A stretch of DNA of 64,000 bases, from the NCBI GenBank assembly GCA_964510535.1, contig CAZECG010000010.1:26922-90921 (forward strand), written 5' to 3'. Positions 8,356 to 18,428 of the stretch are shown here, piece after piece. The notes under the pieces are model-generated. The model was given only the letters and a program-made list of their open reading frames with translations. It made no database searches and was not told the origin of the DNA. This DNA comes from JAJPXC01 sp964510535 (GTDB lineage: Bacteria > Bacteroidota > Bacteroidia > Bacteroidales > Muribaculaceae). Each line of letters opens with the position of its first letter. The stretch's first letter is position 1. Both the position numbers and the translations under genes were made by a program.

Positions 8356-9264
8356 ATGACCGAGCAAGCCTACCATATTCCAGCCCTTCTTCCCGAGGTA
8401 ATCCAAGGGCTAAACATCAATCCCGACGGGATTTATGTCGATGTGACGTATGGCGGCGGAGGCCACTCCCGCGCCATTGTCGACTCACTGTCGCCAAAAG
8501 GGCATCTCTACGGGATGGACCAAGACCTTGACGCTGTGTCGAGAGCCATGACCGACCCGCGTTTCACAATCATCAGAGGCAACTTCCGATTTATCGGAAA
8601 TTTCCTGCGGTTCTACGGGATTGACAGCGTCGACGGCATTTTGGCCGACCTCGGCGTTTCGTTCCACCACTTCGACGACCCCGCGCGCGGCTTCTCGTTC
8701 AGATGGGAAGGACCGCTCGATATGCGCATGAACCAATCCGCGCCGACCGATGCCGCGAAAATCTTAGCCGACTACCCCGAAGAACGCCTCGCCGACATAT
8801 TCTACCTCTACGGAGAGCTGAAATCGGCGCGCCGCATAGCGTCGGCTATCGTCAAAGCCCGCCTGACAGCCCCGGTCGACACCGTAGAGCGGCTTCTATC
8901 CATAGTCTCACCCTTGATAAACCCGCGGCAGGAGAAAAAAGAACTCGCCCAACTGTTCCAAGCTCTGCGCATTGAAGTCAACGGCGAAATCGACGCGCTG
9001 AAAGCACTGCTCTCCGCCTCGCTGAAAGCGCTGAAACCCGGTGGACGACTTGCCGTCATCACCTACCACTCCCTTGAAGACCGCCTCGTCAAGAATTTCA
9101 TGCGCGACGGCGATTTCTCAGGCACCCCGCAAAAAGACTTTTACGGACGCAGCCTCGCCCCGATGAAACTGCTCAACTCCAAGCCAATCACCGCTTCTGA
9201 CTGCGAAGTGGAACGCAATCCGCGCTCTCGCAGCGCAAAACTACGCATAGCCCAAAAACTATAA
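8356..9264 (+). CDS. rsmH: 16S rRNA (cytosine1402-N4)-methyltransferase RsmH
   Basis: This 302-residue protein matches RsmH (MraW). It starts with HIPALLPEV, has the SAM-binding loop DVTYGGGGHS (residues 29-38), MDQDLDAV, GILADLGVSFHHFD, and the C-terminal NPRSRSAKLR. The enzyme methylates N4 of C1402 in the ribosomal P site. As in most bacteria it opens the division and cell-wall cluster. It probably starts the operon because the region before it is the only sizeable non-coding gap until after ftsZ. Confidence 0.97.
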   Translation: MTEQAYHIPALLPEVIQGLNINPDGIYVDVTYGGGGHSRAIVDSLSPKGHLYGMDQDLDAVSRAMTDPRFTIIRGNFRFIGNFLRFYGIDSVDGILADLGVSFHHFDDPARGFSFRWEGPLDMRMNQSAPTDAAKILADYPEERLADIFYLYGELKSARRIASAIVKARLTAPVDTVERLLSIVSPLINPRQEKKELAQLFQALRIEVNGEIDALKALLSASLKALKPGGRLAVITYHSLEDRLVKNFMRDGDFSGTPQKDFYGRSLAPMKLLNSKPITASDCEVERNPRSRSAKLRIAQKL

Positions 9265-9293
9265 ACCGTCAACGACAGCGACACCAAAACCAA

Positions 9294-9650
9294 ATGGCAC
9301 CATCAAACAGACAAACGTCCAACGACAGCGACAAAGGCTCGTGGTTCATGCGCATAAGGCACGGACGACTGCTGTCGACCGACTTTTTCGCTCGAAACTG
9401 GGTCATTGTCCTGACAATAATCATCATGTTTCTGATTTACATCACTAACAAATACCAGTGCCAGACCCGCATGGAAACCATACAGTCGCTGCAACACCGA
9501 CTTGAGATAGTCAAGACCGAGTGCGTCCTGCAGCAAAGCCGCTACATGAGCCGCACACGCGAATCGGCTATGCGCGAACTCGTCGACACTATGCACCTCG
9601 GGCTTAGCATTCAAGAACTCCCACCCTACAAAATCAGCAGAGAACGATGA
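9294..9650 (+). CDS. ftsL: FtsL-like bitopic division protein
   Basis: This 118-residue protein has a cytoplasmic basic N-terminus, one membrane segment (about residues 35-52) and a periplasmic coiled-coil-like stretch (about 55-100). That topology, and its place between rsmH and the division transpeptidase, is that of FtsL, which couples FtsQ to the FtsW-FtsI synthase. Sequence conservation in this family is low, so the name rests mainly on topology and position. Its stop overlaps the ftsI start (ATGA at 9647). Confidence 0.8.
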   Translation: MAPSNRQTSNDSDKGSWFMRIRHGRLLSTDFFARNWVIVLTIIIMFLIYITNKYQCQTRMETIQSLQHRLEIVKTECVLQQSRYMSRTRESAMRELVDTMHLGLSIQELPPYKISRER

Positions 9651-11743
9651 GCGCAAAAGCAAAAGGAAAAGGGAAAGGAAAAGGAAACCGCGAGCATATC
9701 CTTTGGAGATATTTCATCATATCATTCTTCATATTCCTATTCGCAGCCAGTATCGCCGTGAAGCTATTCAGCACCACTGTGATACACGCCGACAAATGGA
9801 ACGAGAAAGCCGAGAAAGAGATGTCAAAGGTCATAACCATCAAGCCCGAGCGCGGTGAGATTCTCGCCTGCGACGGCAATGTGCTGGCGACCAACCTGAG
9901 ATACTACACCCTACGCCTCGACTACCGCAGCGAACGGTTCAAAGACGGGCGGTTGCTGCTGTCAATCGACTCGCTCGCCGACTCGCTCGCCACATACTTC
10001 CCTCACCGCGACCGAAAGGAGTGGAAAAAACACCTGACAAAGCCGCTCGACAAAGAGCCTGCCGAACGCCCGCGCGCCCGCCTCATACTCCGCGACATTT
10101 CATTTGCCGACTTAGAGATGGTGCGCTCCCGCTTTCCCTACCTCAACCAAAAGAACCGCAACCGCAGCGGACTCACCATCGAGTCGCGGTTGCGCCGGCG
10201 CAACCCCTACGGCGACATGGCGCGGCGCAGCATAGGTTCCATCTCTGAAGACACCACCGGCGAGGTGCACGGCGTATCTGGGCTTGAAATGGCTCTTGAC
10301 TCGCTGCTCTACGGCGTTCCGGGAAAAGCAAAGAAAATTCCGCTTACACACAACATTGTCAACTGGACCGACATCGAACCCATACGCGGTTACGACATAC
10401 GCACCACAATCGACATCAATATGCAAGACATCGTCGAGAACGAGCTGAACGCCATTCTTGAGGAAAAAGATGCCGACTGGGGCGTCGCCGTGCTCATGGA
10501 GGTAGCGACCGGCGACATCAAAGCCATCTCAAACTTGGAGAAAAACCCGAAAACCGGACACTACATCGAGGGGATGAACCGCGCCGTCCTCGGCTACGAA
10601 CCCGGCTCGGTTGTCAAGACCCTATCGATGCTCGTGGCTCTCGAAGACGGGATAGTAAGCAACCTCGGCGAAGCCATACCGACCGGCAGCTCATACGCCT
10701 ACGCCGGCGGGCGACCCATCACCGACTCCCACCACACGACATCCCTGCGCGTCGACGAGGTGCTCGAACACTCATCCAACATCGCCATGGCCCGGATTAT
10801 CACCCGCGAATACGACAAAAAACCGTCGGCCTACTACAAACGCATCGAACAGTTAGGTTTTTTCGACCCGATGAACACAGGCATCGCCGGCGAGCGCATC
10901 CCGAATTTCCCGCGCAACCCCTCCCGGTTGACGCTGTCACGCGTCAGCTACGGCTATGCCACCGAAATACCGCCTCTGTCAACCCTATCAATCTACAACG
11001 CCATCGCCAACGACGGCAAATACGTCAGACCCCGGCTGGTCAAAGAGCTGATAGGCGATGGACGCGACTCGATCCTGCCCGTAACCTATATCCGCGACAG
11101 CGTCTGCTCGGTTAAGAACGCCCGAATACTCCGCGAAATGCTAAAAAAGGTGGTGTGGGGCGAACGCGGCACCGGGAAACTGCTACGCAATCCGCTTGTT
11201 GAAATCGCCGGGAAAACAGGCACAAGCTACATGGTCGACAGCGGACGCTACAACACCGCTAAAAAACGCCTGTCGTTCTGCGGATTCTTCCCCGCCGACA
11301 AACCCCTATACTCCTGCATCGTGCTCACCTGCCGCCCGCGCGAAGGTATGCGCGGGGCAGCCGCCACAAGCGGCATGGTGCTGAAAAACATTGCCCTCAA
11401 AATGTATTCGCGGGGTATGCTCAACAACTCGTCAGACTATCGCGAAAACCCCGTGCAAGGAAGCCGCCCGACGATATTCGCCAACACCGAGAGCCGCTAC
11501 ACGGCAATCAAGACCGGACTCGACATAGCATCGCTCCGCCACTTCCCAAAAACCCAGCTCACACCCCCCGGCACCGTCCCGTCGGTGGTAGGGCTCGGAC
11601 TGCGCGACGCTATTGCGGCGATGGAGAGAGCCGGATATGTGGTAACATTCACAGGCACCGGATATGTCGCCACGCAGGCACCATTGGCAGGCACCCGCTT
11701 CATGCCGGGCGGGAAAGTCCACATCACTCTCACCCAACATTAA
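9647..11743 (+). CDS. ftsI: Division-specific class B penicillin-binding protein (FtsI/PBP3) with PASTA domain
   Basis: This 698-residue transpeptidase has a membrane anchor (about residues 20-40), a dimerisation/pedestal domain, and the three active-site motifs SVVK (Ser321 nucleophile, Lys324), SSN (376-378) and KTGTS (523-527). A C-terminal PASTA domain (about 635-698, starting PSVVGLGLRDAI) is present, as usual in Bacteroidota. It cross-links septal peptidoglycan together with FtsW. The cytoplasmic tail is an unusual run of alternating Lys and Gly (KGKGKGKGN, residues 7-14), encoded by a purine-only repeat at about 9656-9688. Confidence 0.95.
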   Translation: MSAKAKGKGKGKGNREHILWRYFIISFFIFLFAASIAVKLFSTTVIHADKWNEKAEKEMSKVITIKPERGEILACDGNVLATNLRYYTLRLDYRSERFKDGRLLLSIDSLADSLATYFPHRDRKEWKKHLTKPLDKEPAERPRARLILRDISFADLEMVRSRFPYLNQKNRNRSGLTIESRLRRRNPYGDMARRSIGSISEDTTGEVHGVSGLEMALDSLLYGVPGKAKKIPLTHNIVNWTDIEPIRGYDIRTTIDINMQDIVENELNAILEEKDADWGVAVLMEVATGDIKAISNLEKNPKTGHYIEGMNRAVLGYEPGSVVKTLSMLVALEDGIVSNLGEAIPTGSSYAYAGGRPITDSHHTTSLRVDEVLEHSSNIAMARIITREYDKKPSAYYKRIEQLGFFDPMNTGIAGERIPNFPRNPSRLTLSRVSYGYATEIPPLSTLSIYNAIANDGKYVRPRLVKELIGDGRDSILPVTYIRDSVCSVKNARILREMLKKVVWGERGTGKLLRNPLVEIAGKTGTSYMVDSGRYNTAKKRLSFCGFFPADKPLYSCIVLTCRPREGMRGAAATSGMVLKNIALKMYSRGMLNNSSDYRENPVQGSRPTIFANTESRYTAIKTGLDIASLRHFPKTQLTPPGTVPSVVGLGLRDAIAAMERAGYVVTFTGTGYVATQAPLAGTRFMPGGKVHITLTQH

Positions 11744-11783
11744 ATCACCATTCCAACAACTTTCCGTTTTCAACTTCAAAGCA

Positions 11784-13241
11784 ATGAAAAAACTTTCGCA
11801 GTTACTGTCAGCCATAACGGCCGAAGAGATAAAAGGGAAGCCGGAGCGAGAAATCACCGCTCTCACCAACGACTCGCGCCAAGCCGGACCGGGAACATTG
11901 TTTGTAGCCGTCAAAGGTGTGAGTGTCGACGGTCACAGCTTCATCCCCACACTTGACCCCGCGACAGCCGCCGTGGTTTGTGAGGAACTGCCGGCACGCC
12001 TCAACCCCGACACCACCTACATACGCGTCAGCAATTCAGCCATCGCCCTCGGATGCCTCGCCTCGGAATGGTGGGACAACCCATCGCGACGCCTCAGCCT
12101 CGTTGGCGTCACCGGAACCAACGGCAAGACGACAACCGCCACACTGCTCTATGAAATGGCACGGCTGATGGGCGAGAAAGCCGGGCTGCTGTCAACCGTG
12201 GTCAACTACATCGACACCGAAGCAGTCGAAGCCCGTCAGACCACACCCGATCCTCTGACAATCAACGCTTTGCTGGCACAGATGGTCAAAGCGGGATGCA
12301 CATTCGCGGCAATGGAAGTCAGCTCCCACGCCGCACACCAGCACCGCATAGCCGGCCTGCACTTCGCCGGAGGCATTTTCTCCAACCTCACCCGCGACCA
12401 CCTCGACTACCACAAGACTTTTGAGGCCTATCTCGAAGCGAAAAAAGCGTTCTTCGACGAGCTGCCGGCATCGGCTTTCGCACTGACCAACATTGACGAC
12501 AAAGTCGGCGAGGTGATGCTACAAAACACCCGCGCACACCGTCACACCTACTCCCTACGCGAGATGGCCGACTTCATGGGACGCATAATCGAAAGCCGCA
12601 TCGACGGCACACTCATGAGCTTCAACGGCAACGAAGTCGAAACCCGCTTCACGGGCCGGTTCAACGCCTACAACCTGACAGCCGTATACGGAGCGTCAAT
12701 CCTCATGGGATGGGAGCGAAACGATGTGCTGCGCGCCATGAGTATGCTCGTCCCCGTCGCCGGACGTTTCCAAGCCTTCCACTCCCCCAAAGGCTACACC
12801 GCCATTGTCGATTACGCCCACACCCCCGATGCCGTGGTCAACGTGCTCACCGCCATCCGCGACATAATCGGCTCGGGCGGCGAAATAATCACCGTTGTCG
12901 GCGCAGGAGGGAACCGCGACAAGGGCAAACGCCCGATAATGGCGCGCGAGGCCGCACGGCTCAGCGACCGCCTCATTCTCACATCTGACAACCCGCGGTT
13001 TGAAAACCCCGCCGACATACTGGCCGACATGGAAGCCGGCCTCGAAGTCACAGACCGCCGCAAGACACTTTCGCAGATAGACCGCCGCGAGGCCATCCGC
13101 ACGGCGTGCGCTCTCGCCAAACCGGGCGACGTGATTCTCATCGCCGGGAAGGGACATGAAGACTACCAAGAAATAGAGGGGGTGAAACACCACTTCGACG
13201 ACCGCGAAGTGGTCAACGAGATTTTCAAAACCGAGTGCTAA
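11784..13241 (+). CDS. murE: UDP-MurNAc-tripeptide ligase MurE
   Basis: This 485-residue Mur ligase has the P-loop GTNGKTT (residues 111-117). The specificity motif DNPR (402-405) marks enzymes that add meso-diaminopimelate to UDP-MurNAc-L-Ala-D-Glu. It indicates mDAP-type peptidoglycan. The start at 11784 is chosen because MKKLSQLLSAI matches the family N-terminus and lies just after the ftsI stop (40 bases). A longer frame reaching back into ftsI is not credible. Confidence 0.97.
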   Translation: MKKLSQLLSAITAEEIKGKPEREITALTNDSRQAGPGTLFVAVKGVSVDGHSFIPTLDPATAAVVCEELPARLNPDTTYIRVSNSAIALGCLASEWWDNPSRRLSLVGVTGTNGKTTTATLLYEMARLMGEKAGLLSTVVNYIDTEAVEARQTTPDPLTINALLAQMVKAGCTFAAMEVSSHAAHQHRIAGLHFAGGIFSNLTRDHLDYHKTFEAYLEAKKAFFDELPASAFALTNIDDKVGEVMLQNTRAHRHTYSLREMADFMGRIIESRIDGTLMSFNGNEVETRFTGRFNAYNLTAVYGASILMGWERNDVLRAMSMLVPVAGRFQAFHSPKGYTAIVDYAHTPDAVVNVLTAIRDIIGSGGEIITVVGAGGNRDKGKRPIMAREAARLSDRLILTSDNPRFENPADILADMEAGLEVTDRRKTLSQIDRREAIRTACALAKPGDVILIAGKGHEDYQEIEGVKHHFDDREVVNEIFKTEC

Positions 13242-13268
13242 CGATGTTATTTATCCAATAGGGCAATT

Positions 13269-14534
13269 ATGTTATACTATCTCTTTGAACTGCTGCAACA
13301 GACCGACTTTCCCGGAGCGCGACTGATGAGCTACATCACCTTCCGCTCAGGGGCCGCGCTGGTGCTGTCGATTTTCATCGCCATCTTCATCGGACGGCGC
13401 ATCATCGACCGGTTGCAGAAGATGCAAGTGGGCGAGATTATCCGCGACCTCGGTCTCGAAGGGCAAATGAAAAAAACGGGCACCCCCACTATGGGCGGCA
13501 TCATCATAATCATATCAATCCTCATCCCATGCCTGCTCATAGGCGACCTCTCCAACGTCTATATGCTGTTGATGATTGTGGCTACCTGCTGGCTCGGCGC
13601 GCTCGGATTCCTTGACGACTACATAAAGGTCGCCCGCAAAAACAAAGAAGGGCTCAAAGGAAAATTCAAAATCGTGGGACAGGTGGGCCTCGGGCTGATT
13701 GTGGGACTGACAATGTACCTCAGCCCCGACATCGTCATACGTCAGAATCAGGAGGTGCAAAGCATCGAAAGCAACGAGGTAGTCGACGTAATTTATGAGA
13801 GCGACGACATCAAATCGACCCAGACCACCATACCCTTTGTCAAAAACAACAACTTTGACTACGCCGATCTCACCGCATGGCTCGGCGACAACGCACAAAC
13901 CGGTGGGTGGATACTGTTTGTCATCGTAACGATATTAGTGATAACGGCAACCTCAAACGGGGCCAACCTCACCGACGGGCTTGACGGACTTGCCACAGGC
14001 ACCTCGGCAATAATAGGTGTCGCGCTCGCCATCATGGCATATCTCGGCGGCAACATCATCTATTCAGCCTACCTCAACATCATGTACATACCCCACAGCT
14101 CGGAGCTTGTGGTCTACATGGCAGCTTTCATCGGCGCGCTCATCGGGTTCCTGTGGTATAACGCCTATCCCGCGCAAGTGTTCATGGGCGACACCGGCAG
14201 CCTCACGATAGGCGGCATCATAGCTGTATTCGCCATATTGATACACAAAGAACTCCTCATACCGATTCTTTGTGCCATCTACTTCGCCGAAGACCTCTCG
14301 GTGATGCTCCAAGTGGGCTATTTCAAAATCACCAAACGGCGTTACGGACAGGGGCGGCGCGTGTTCAAGATGACCCCGCTCCACCACCATTTCCAGAAGG
14401 CCGGCAACAGCGGCATCGACGCACTTATACAGCGTCCGCTGCAGGCCATCCCGGAGTCCAAAATCGTGGTGAGATTCTGGATTATCGGCATTTTCCTCGC
14501 CGTGATAACATTCGTGACTTTAAAAATCAGATAA
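13269..14534 (+). CDS. mraY: Phospho-MurNAc-pentapeptide transferase MraY
   Basis: This 421-residue polytopic membrane protein moves phospho-MurNAc-pentapeptide to undecaprenyl phosphate, giving lipid I. It shows the Asp-rich GFLDDYIKV, NLTDGLDGLA, and the conserved HHHFQKAG region near the C-terminus. It is about 60 residues longer than E. coli MraY because of a periplasmic insertion (about residues 155-200, containing QSIESNEVVDVIYESDD), which is usual in Bacteroidota. Confidence 0.97.
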   Translation: MLYYLFELLQQTDFPGARLMSYITFRSGAALVLSIFIAIFIGRRIIDRLQKMQVGEIIRDLGLEGQMKKTGTPTMGGIIIIISILIPCLLIGDLSNVYMLLMIVATCWLGALGFLDDYIKVARKNKEGLKGKFKIVGQVGLGLIVGLTMYLSPDIVIRQNQEVQSIESNEVVDVIYESDDIKSTQTTIPFVKNNNFDYADLTAWLGDNAQTGGWILFVIVTILVITATSNGANLTDGLDGLATGTSAIIGVALAIMAYLGGNIIYSAYLNIMYIPHSSELVVYMAAFIGALIGFLWYNAYPAQVFMGDTGSLTIGGIIAVFAILIHKELLIPILCAIYFAEDLSVMLQVGYFKITKRRYGQGRRVFKMTPLHHHFQKAGNSGIDALIQRPLQAIPESKIVVRFWIIGIFLAVITFVTLKIR

Positions 14535-14559
14535 TTAAGACTATAACAACGATAACGCA

Positions 14560-15912
14560 ATGAAACAGAAACGACTTGTTGTTTTGGGTGGAGGCGAGAG
14601 CGGCGTCGGAGCCGCCATCCTCGGCAAAGAGAAAGGGATGGATGTGTTCCTCTCTGACTTCGGGACCATTCCCGAACGCTACCGCCGACAACTCGACAGC
14701 GAAGGCATAGCATGGGAAGAGGGCGGCCACACTGAAAGCCGCATTCTCGATGCCGACGAGGTTGTGAAAAGCCCGGGCATACCCCCCACAGCGCCCATCA
14801 TGCAACGCATCGCCGCAAAAAATATCCCCGTAATATCGGAAATCGAGCTGGCAGGCCGTTACACCAACGCCAAGATGGTGTGCATCACCGGCAGCAACGG
14901 CAAGACCACTACCACGCTGCTGACCTATCACATACTCAAAAACGCCGGGCTTAACGTCGGGCTGGCGGGCAACGTCGGCAAAAGCCTTGCCCTGCAAGTC
15001 GCTCGCGAGCACCACGACGTGTATGTCATCGAACTAAGCAGCTTCCAGCTTGAAAATATGTATGATTTCAAGGCCAATATCGCAGTGCTGATGAACATCA
15101 CCCCCGACCATCTCGACCGCTACGACTATAAGATGCAGAACTATATCAACGCCAAGTTCCGCATCATCAACAACCTCACCGCCGACGACGCCTTCATATT
15201 CTGGCAGGACGACCCCGTGATACAAGCACAGCTACGGCAATTGGACACCGAGGCGGCCATGTACCCATTCGCCGAGCATCGCGAGGAGGGCACCAAAGCC
15301 TATCTCGACGCTGAAGACGAATTGGTCATCAACACTCCGGGACATCATCTCGATATGCCGCGAGCCGACCTCGCACTCAACGGCCTGCACAACCTTTACA
15401 ACTCCATGGCCGCCGGTCTGTCGGCTTCGCTGCTCGACATAAAAAACGGGGATATACGCCAGGCCCTGAGCGACTTCGCCGGGGTAGAACACCGGTTGGA
15501 ATATGTCGATACTGTCGACGGTGTGCGCTACGTCAACGACTCGAAAGCCACCAACGTCAACTCATGCTGGTATGCCCTCGAAAGTATGCCGCCTAAAGGG
15601 GTGGTGCTGATACTCGGCGGCAAAGACAAGGGAAACGACTACTCCGAGATACTCCCGCTTGTCTCCGCCAAAGTCAAGGCCATAGTCGCTATGGGCAAAG
15701 ATAACGCAAAGATTATCGACTACTTCACCGGCAAAGTGCCCGTGATTCGCGACACCCACTCGCTCCAAGAAGCAATCGCCGATTGCGCCGATTGCGCAAC
15801 CGCGGGCGACACCGTGCTGCTGTCGCCGTGTTGCGCCAGCTTCGACTTGTTTAAAAGCTATGAAGACCGCGGCGAGCAGTTCAAAAACGCTGTGCGCTCC
15901 CTCAAAAAATAA
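14560..15912 (+). CDS. murD: UDP-MurNAc-L-alanine:D-glutamate ligase MurD
   Basis: This 450-residue Mur ligase starts with the N-terminal Rossmann loop (VVLGGGESGVG), has the ATP loop GSNGKTTTT (residues 111-119), the NITPDHLDR motif and the C-terminal VNDSKATN. It adds D-glutamate to UDP-MurNAc-L-Ala in the cytoplasm. It lies 25 bases after mraY and 9 bases before ftsW. Confidence 0.97.
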   Translation: MKQKRLVVLGGGESGVGAAILGKEKGMDVFLSDFGTIPERYRRQLDSEGIAWEEGGHTESRILDADEVVKSPGIPPTAPIMQRIAAKNIPVISEIELAGRYTNAKMVCITGSNGKTTTTLLTYHILKNAGLNVGLAGNVGKSLALQVAREHHDVYVIELSSFQLENMYDFKANIAVLMNITPDHLDRYDYKMQNYINAKFRIINNLTADDAFIFWQDDPVIQAQLRQLDTEAAMYPFAEHREEGTKAYLDAEDELVINTPGHHLDMPRADLALNGLHNLYNSMAAGLSASLLDIKNGDIRQALSDFAGVEHRLEYVDTVDGVRYVNDSKATNVNSCWYALESMPPKGVVLILGGKDKGNDYSEILPLVSAKVKAIVAMGKDNAKIIDYFTGKVPVIRDTHSLQEAIADCADCATAGDTVLLSPCCASFDLFKSYEDRGEQFKNAVRSLKK

Positions 15913-15921
15913 CACACGCCG

Positions 15922-17253
15922 ATGAACGTCACTCTCAACGACCGGCAGCAAGGCACCCCATCGGCAACCGCCGCCGATGCCAACGCCCCTATAGGAAAAG
16001 CCGACAAATACATCTGGGCCGTCTACATATTCCTCTGCATCGTCTCGGTGCTGGAGATTTACAGCGCATCGTCGCGCGAAGTTACAGCCAACAACATTTT
16101 CGGCCCCATAATACGCCAGTGCATCCACCTGACCATCGACACGGCCATAGTGCTGGTGGTGTCGCGCATACACTATCGATATTTCAAAAGTGCGATTCCC
16201 CTGTTTATAGCCGTCAGCGTCGCCATGATGGCCTATGTCCTTGTCAACGGCGAGATTATCAACGGCGCCCGGCGCAGCCTGACATTGTTCGGATTCCAGA
16301 TGCAACCGTCGGAAATGATAAAAATGTCGGCAGTGCTCGGAGTAGCACTCGTCATGTCGTTGAGCCAGATGCCCCGGGGTGTAACCAACCGCGGAGTGGT
16401 GATTTCGGCGGCGATAGTGATTTTCTGCGGGGGGATGCTGTTCTCGCAGGGTCTCACCAACACCACGCTTCTTATGGCCATCAGCCTGTCGATGATGTTG
16501 ATTGCCGGCATTCAGCTCAAGAAGTTCCTTATCGTGTGCATCGTCTACGGCCTGGCCGCCGGAGGCGGACTCCTCTACAAGATGCGCGACAAAGACAAGG
16601 CGGAACAGGAACAACAGACTACCGAACAGGTGGCGACCGTGACAGTCAAGAAAGATGACGAGAAAACCCAAAACCGCCTCGGCACTTGGCAAGAGCGCAT
16701 CAACCGATACCTCGGCGACAGCATACCTCTCTATGACCAGCCCATCACCACCAAAAACCGTCAGGAAATCTACGGTTACATGGCGCAGGCCCACGGCGGT
16801 CTCTTCGGGGTGCTGCCGGGCAATTCCCGCGAGACCTCGCGACTGCCCTTAGCTTTCAGCGACTATATCTACTCGATAGTGGTCGAAGACTGGGGTTTCG
16901 TCGGCGGGATGTTCCTGCTCATAACCTACTTGAGCCTGCTCGCCCGCGCCGGAAACATAGCGACCCGGTGTTCACGCGTATTCCCCGCGCTGCTTGTTTT
17001 GGGGATGGCCGTGATGATAGCGTTCCAGGCACTGTTCCACATGGCGATTGTCACCGGGGTGGGTCCAGTGTCGGGGCAACCGCTGCCCATGATTTCCAAG
17101 GGCGGCTCATCAATGATGGTGACAGCCTTAGCGTTCGGAATCATGCTGAGCGTGAGCCGGTTTGCCGTGCGCAATGGCAAAAAAGAAGATATCAAGCGTG
17201 AAAAAGAGGCTCTACCCGAAAGCCTCCGCGCCGACAACCCCACACAACTCTGA
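15922..17253 (+). CDS. ftsW: SEDS peptidoglycan glycosyltransferase FtsW
   Basis: This 443-residue polytopic SEDS protein polymerises lipid II at the septum with FtsI. Family features include MQPSEMIK, QAHGGLFGVLPG and the C-terminal GQPLPMISKGGSSMM. A highly charged loop (about residues 220-250, rich in Lys, Asp, Glu and Gln) separates two membrane parts, longer than in E. coli FtsW and typical of the phylum. Long open frames on the opposite strand here are only shadows. Confidence 0.95.
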   Translation: MNVTLNDRQQGTPSATAADANAPIGKADKYIWAVYIFLCIVSVLEIYSASSREVTANNIFGPIIRQCIHLTIDTAIVLVVSRIHYRYFKSAIPLFIAVSVAMMAYVLVNGEIINGARRSLTLFGFQMQPSEMIKMSAVLGVALVMSLSQMPRGVTNRGVVISAAIVIFCGGMLFSQGLTNTTLLMAISLSMMLIAGIQLKKFLIVCIVYGLAAGGGLLYKMRDKDKAEQEQQTTEQVATVTVKKDDEKTQNRLGTWQERINRYLGDSIPLYDQPITTKNRQEIYGYMAQAHGGLFGVLPGNSRETSRLPLAFSDYIYSIVVEDWGFVGGMFLLITYLSLLARAGNIATRCSRVFPALLVLGMAVMIAFQALFHMAIVTGVGPVSGQPLPMISKGGSSMMVTALAFGIMLSVSRFAVRNGKKEDIKREKEALPESLRADNPTQL

Positions 17254-17270
17254 CAGCAAAACGTATAGCA

Positions 17271-18407
17271 ATGATAATCAGCGACATATCACAGATTTCG
17301 ACCCCCGCCGACAACAAGTCGCCCCGCGTAATCATCTCGGGGGGCGGTACCGGCGGGCATATCTACCCCGCCCTGGCCATCGCCGCGGCAATAAGAAAGA
17401 GCCATCCCGACGCCGCGATACTGTTTGTCGGGGCTAAAGGGAGGATGGAGATGGAAAAAGTCCCCGCCGCCGGGCACGATATCATCGGGCTTCCAGTCAG
17501 AGGCTTCGACCGCCGCCGGCTGTGGCGCAACATCGGTGTGCTTCTTGACCTGCGAAAAAGCATGGCCATCTGCCGCCGTGTAATCGACCGTTTCAAACCC
17601 GACATCACCATCGGGGTGGGCGGCTATGCCAGCGGAGCCGTGATGAAAGTGGCACAAAAAAAGGGGATACCCAATCTGGTTCAGGAACAGAACTCATATG
17701 CCGGAGTCACCAACAAGCTGCTTGCCAAAGGAGCGGGAAAAATATGCGTGGCTTATGAGGGAATGGAGAAATTTTTCCCCGCCGACCGCATCGTGATGAC
17801 CGGCAACCCTATCCGAGAGGCCATCGCGGAGCTGTCGCTCACCCCCGGGCAAGCCAAACAGGAGCTCGGATTCCCCGCCGATAAGCCCCTGCTGCTCGTC
17901 ACCGGCGGCAGCCTCGGCGCGCGCACCATCAACGAAAGCGTCAACGGCGCGCTCGACGCTATCACCTCAGCCGGAGCTTCTGTTATGTGGCAAACCGGCA
18001 AAAACTGGACGACAACCGATGCCGCCGACCGCTTTCCCGACGTGAAAGAGGTGAAATTTATCGACCGGATGGACTTGGCCTACCGCGCCGCCGACCTTGT
18101 GGTGGCACGCGCCGGAGCCTGCACTATCTCTGAGCTGCAACTGCTCGGCAAGCCCGCCATACTCGTCCCGTCGCCCAACGTGGCTGAAGACCACCAACGC
18201 AAAAACGCCGAGGCTTTGGCGGTGAAAGACGCCGCGGTGATGATACTCGACGCAGACTGCCGCGAACGTCTGGCCGGCGAGGTGACCGCACTGCTGCAAT
18301 CACCCGACCGCCGCAAGACGTTGGCCGACAACGTTGCCCGGATGGCGCTCAAAGGCTCAGCCGAAAAAATAGCCGCCGAAGCCATCAAACTGATTGACAA
18401 TAAATAA
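17271..18407 (+). CDS. murG: Lipid II synthase MurG
   Basis: This 378-residue GT-B glycosyltransferase adds GlcNAc from UDP-GlcNAc to lipid I. Signature loops are GGGTGGHIYPALA (residues 24-36), GVGGYASG, and TGGSLGARTIN. The first 18 residues are an extension before the conserved strand. It lies 17 bases after ftsW and 21 before murC. Confidence 0.97.
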   Translation: MIISDISQISTPADNKSPRVIISGGGTGGHIYPALAIAAAIRKSHPDAAILFVGAKGRMEMEKVPAAGHDIIGLPVRGFDRRRLWRNIGVLLDLRKSMAICRRVIDRFKPDITIGVGGYASGAVMKVAQKKGIPNLVQEQNSYAGVTNKLLAKGAGKICVAYEGMEKFFPADRIVMTGNPIREAIAELSLTPGQAKQELGFPADKPLLLVTGGSLGARTINESVNGALDAITSAGASVMWQTGKNWTTTDAADRFPDVKEVKFIDRMDLAYRAADLVVARAGACTISELQLLGKPAILVPSPNVAEDHQRKNAEALAVKDAAVMILDADCRERLAGEVTALLQSPDRRKTLADNVARMALKGSAEKIAAEAIKLIDNK

Positions 18408-18428
18408 CGAAACCGTTTTTTTCTCACA

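Noticed and set aside
15562..16794. 410-codon open frame on the minus strand opposite ftsW/murD
   Set aside because: It is antisense to clear genes, has no recognisable motif and is Tyr/His-rich as expected for a shadow frame in this composition.
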